DNA from: Deltaproteobacteria bacterium
GTDB taxonomy: Bacteria > Desulfobacterota > Binatia > UBA9968
NCBI GenBank assembly: GCA_020027655.1
Contig: JAHKKJ010000255.1
Location: forward strand, 1-5,924
Reading direction: 5' to 3'
DNA: 5,924 nucleotides
Within the stretch, counting starts at the first letter, position 1; each line of letters begins with the position of its first letter. The notes under the pieces were generated by a model that was not told the DNA's origin, searched no databases, and saw only the letters and a program-made list of their open reading frames with translations. The translations under genes were made by a program, and so were the position numbers. Shown one piece after another: positions 5,924 to 5,924 of this stretch.

Positions 5924-5924
5924 T

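Overview
This window looks like chromosomal DNA from a Gram-negative-type soil or sediment bacterium with moderately high GC. The protein styles suggest an uncultured lineage of the Acidobacteria / Methylomirabilota / Deltaproteobacteria kind: a TIR protein with Big_2 and TPR parts, a C-terminal 'LRKAGA' module, a GAF-PAS histidine kinase and an FAD_binding_2 enzyme. No rRNA or other phylogenetic marker is present, so the assignment is an inference. I see no tRNA, IS element, CRISPR array or phage gene.

Layout, left to right. (1) 2-400, plus strand: the 3' end of a gene that begins outside the window, with an LRKAGA-type helical module and a charged helical tail. (2) 426-2012, minus strand, convergent with gene 1: a 528-residue membrane-anchored TIR protein with the order TIR, one transmembrane helix, two Big_2 Ig-like domains, Pro-rich linker, TPR. 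(3) 2013-2250: a 238-bp divergent intergenic region. (4) 2251-3723, plus strand: a 490-residue soluble FAD-dependent oxidoreductase of the fumarate reductase / FAD_binding_2 type that lacks the fumarate reductase active-site residues. (5) 3786-5477, minus strand, convergent with gene 4: a 563-residue soluble GAF-PAS-HisKA-HATPase histidine kinase. (6) 5492-5923, minus strand: the 3' part of an unrecognised gene whose start lies beyond the right edge. It ends 14 bp before the kinase start and probably shares its operon.

The transcription units alternate in direction: gene 1 > < TIR | FAD > < kinase < unknown gene. The TIR gene and the FAD gene are divergent and may share a control region. The unknown gene and the kinase form a probable two-gene unit, but no response regulator is visible. 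Nothing shows that all the genes form one system. The most interesting item is the TIR protein, which couples a predicted cytoplasmic NAD-cleaving domain to an extracytoplasmic adhesion-like region through one membrane helix. That arrangement would suit an envelope-sensing signalling or abortive-defence protein, but this role is inference.
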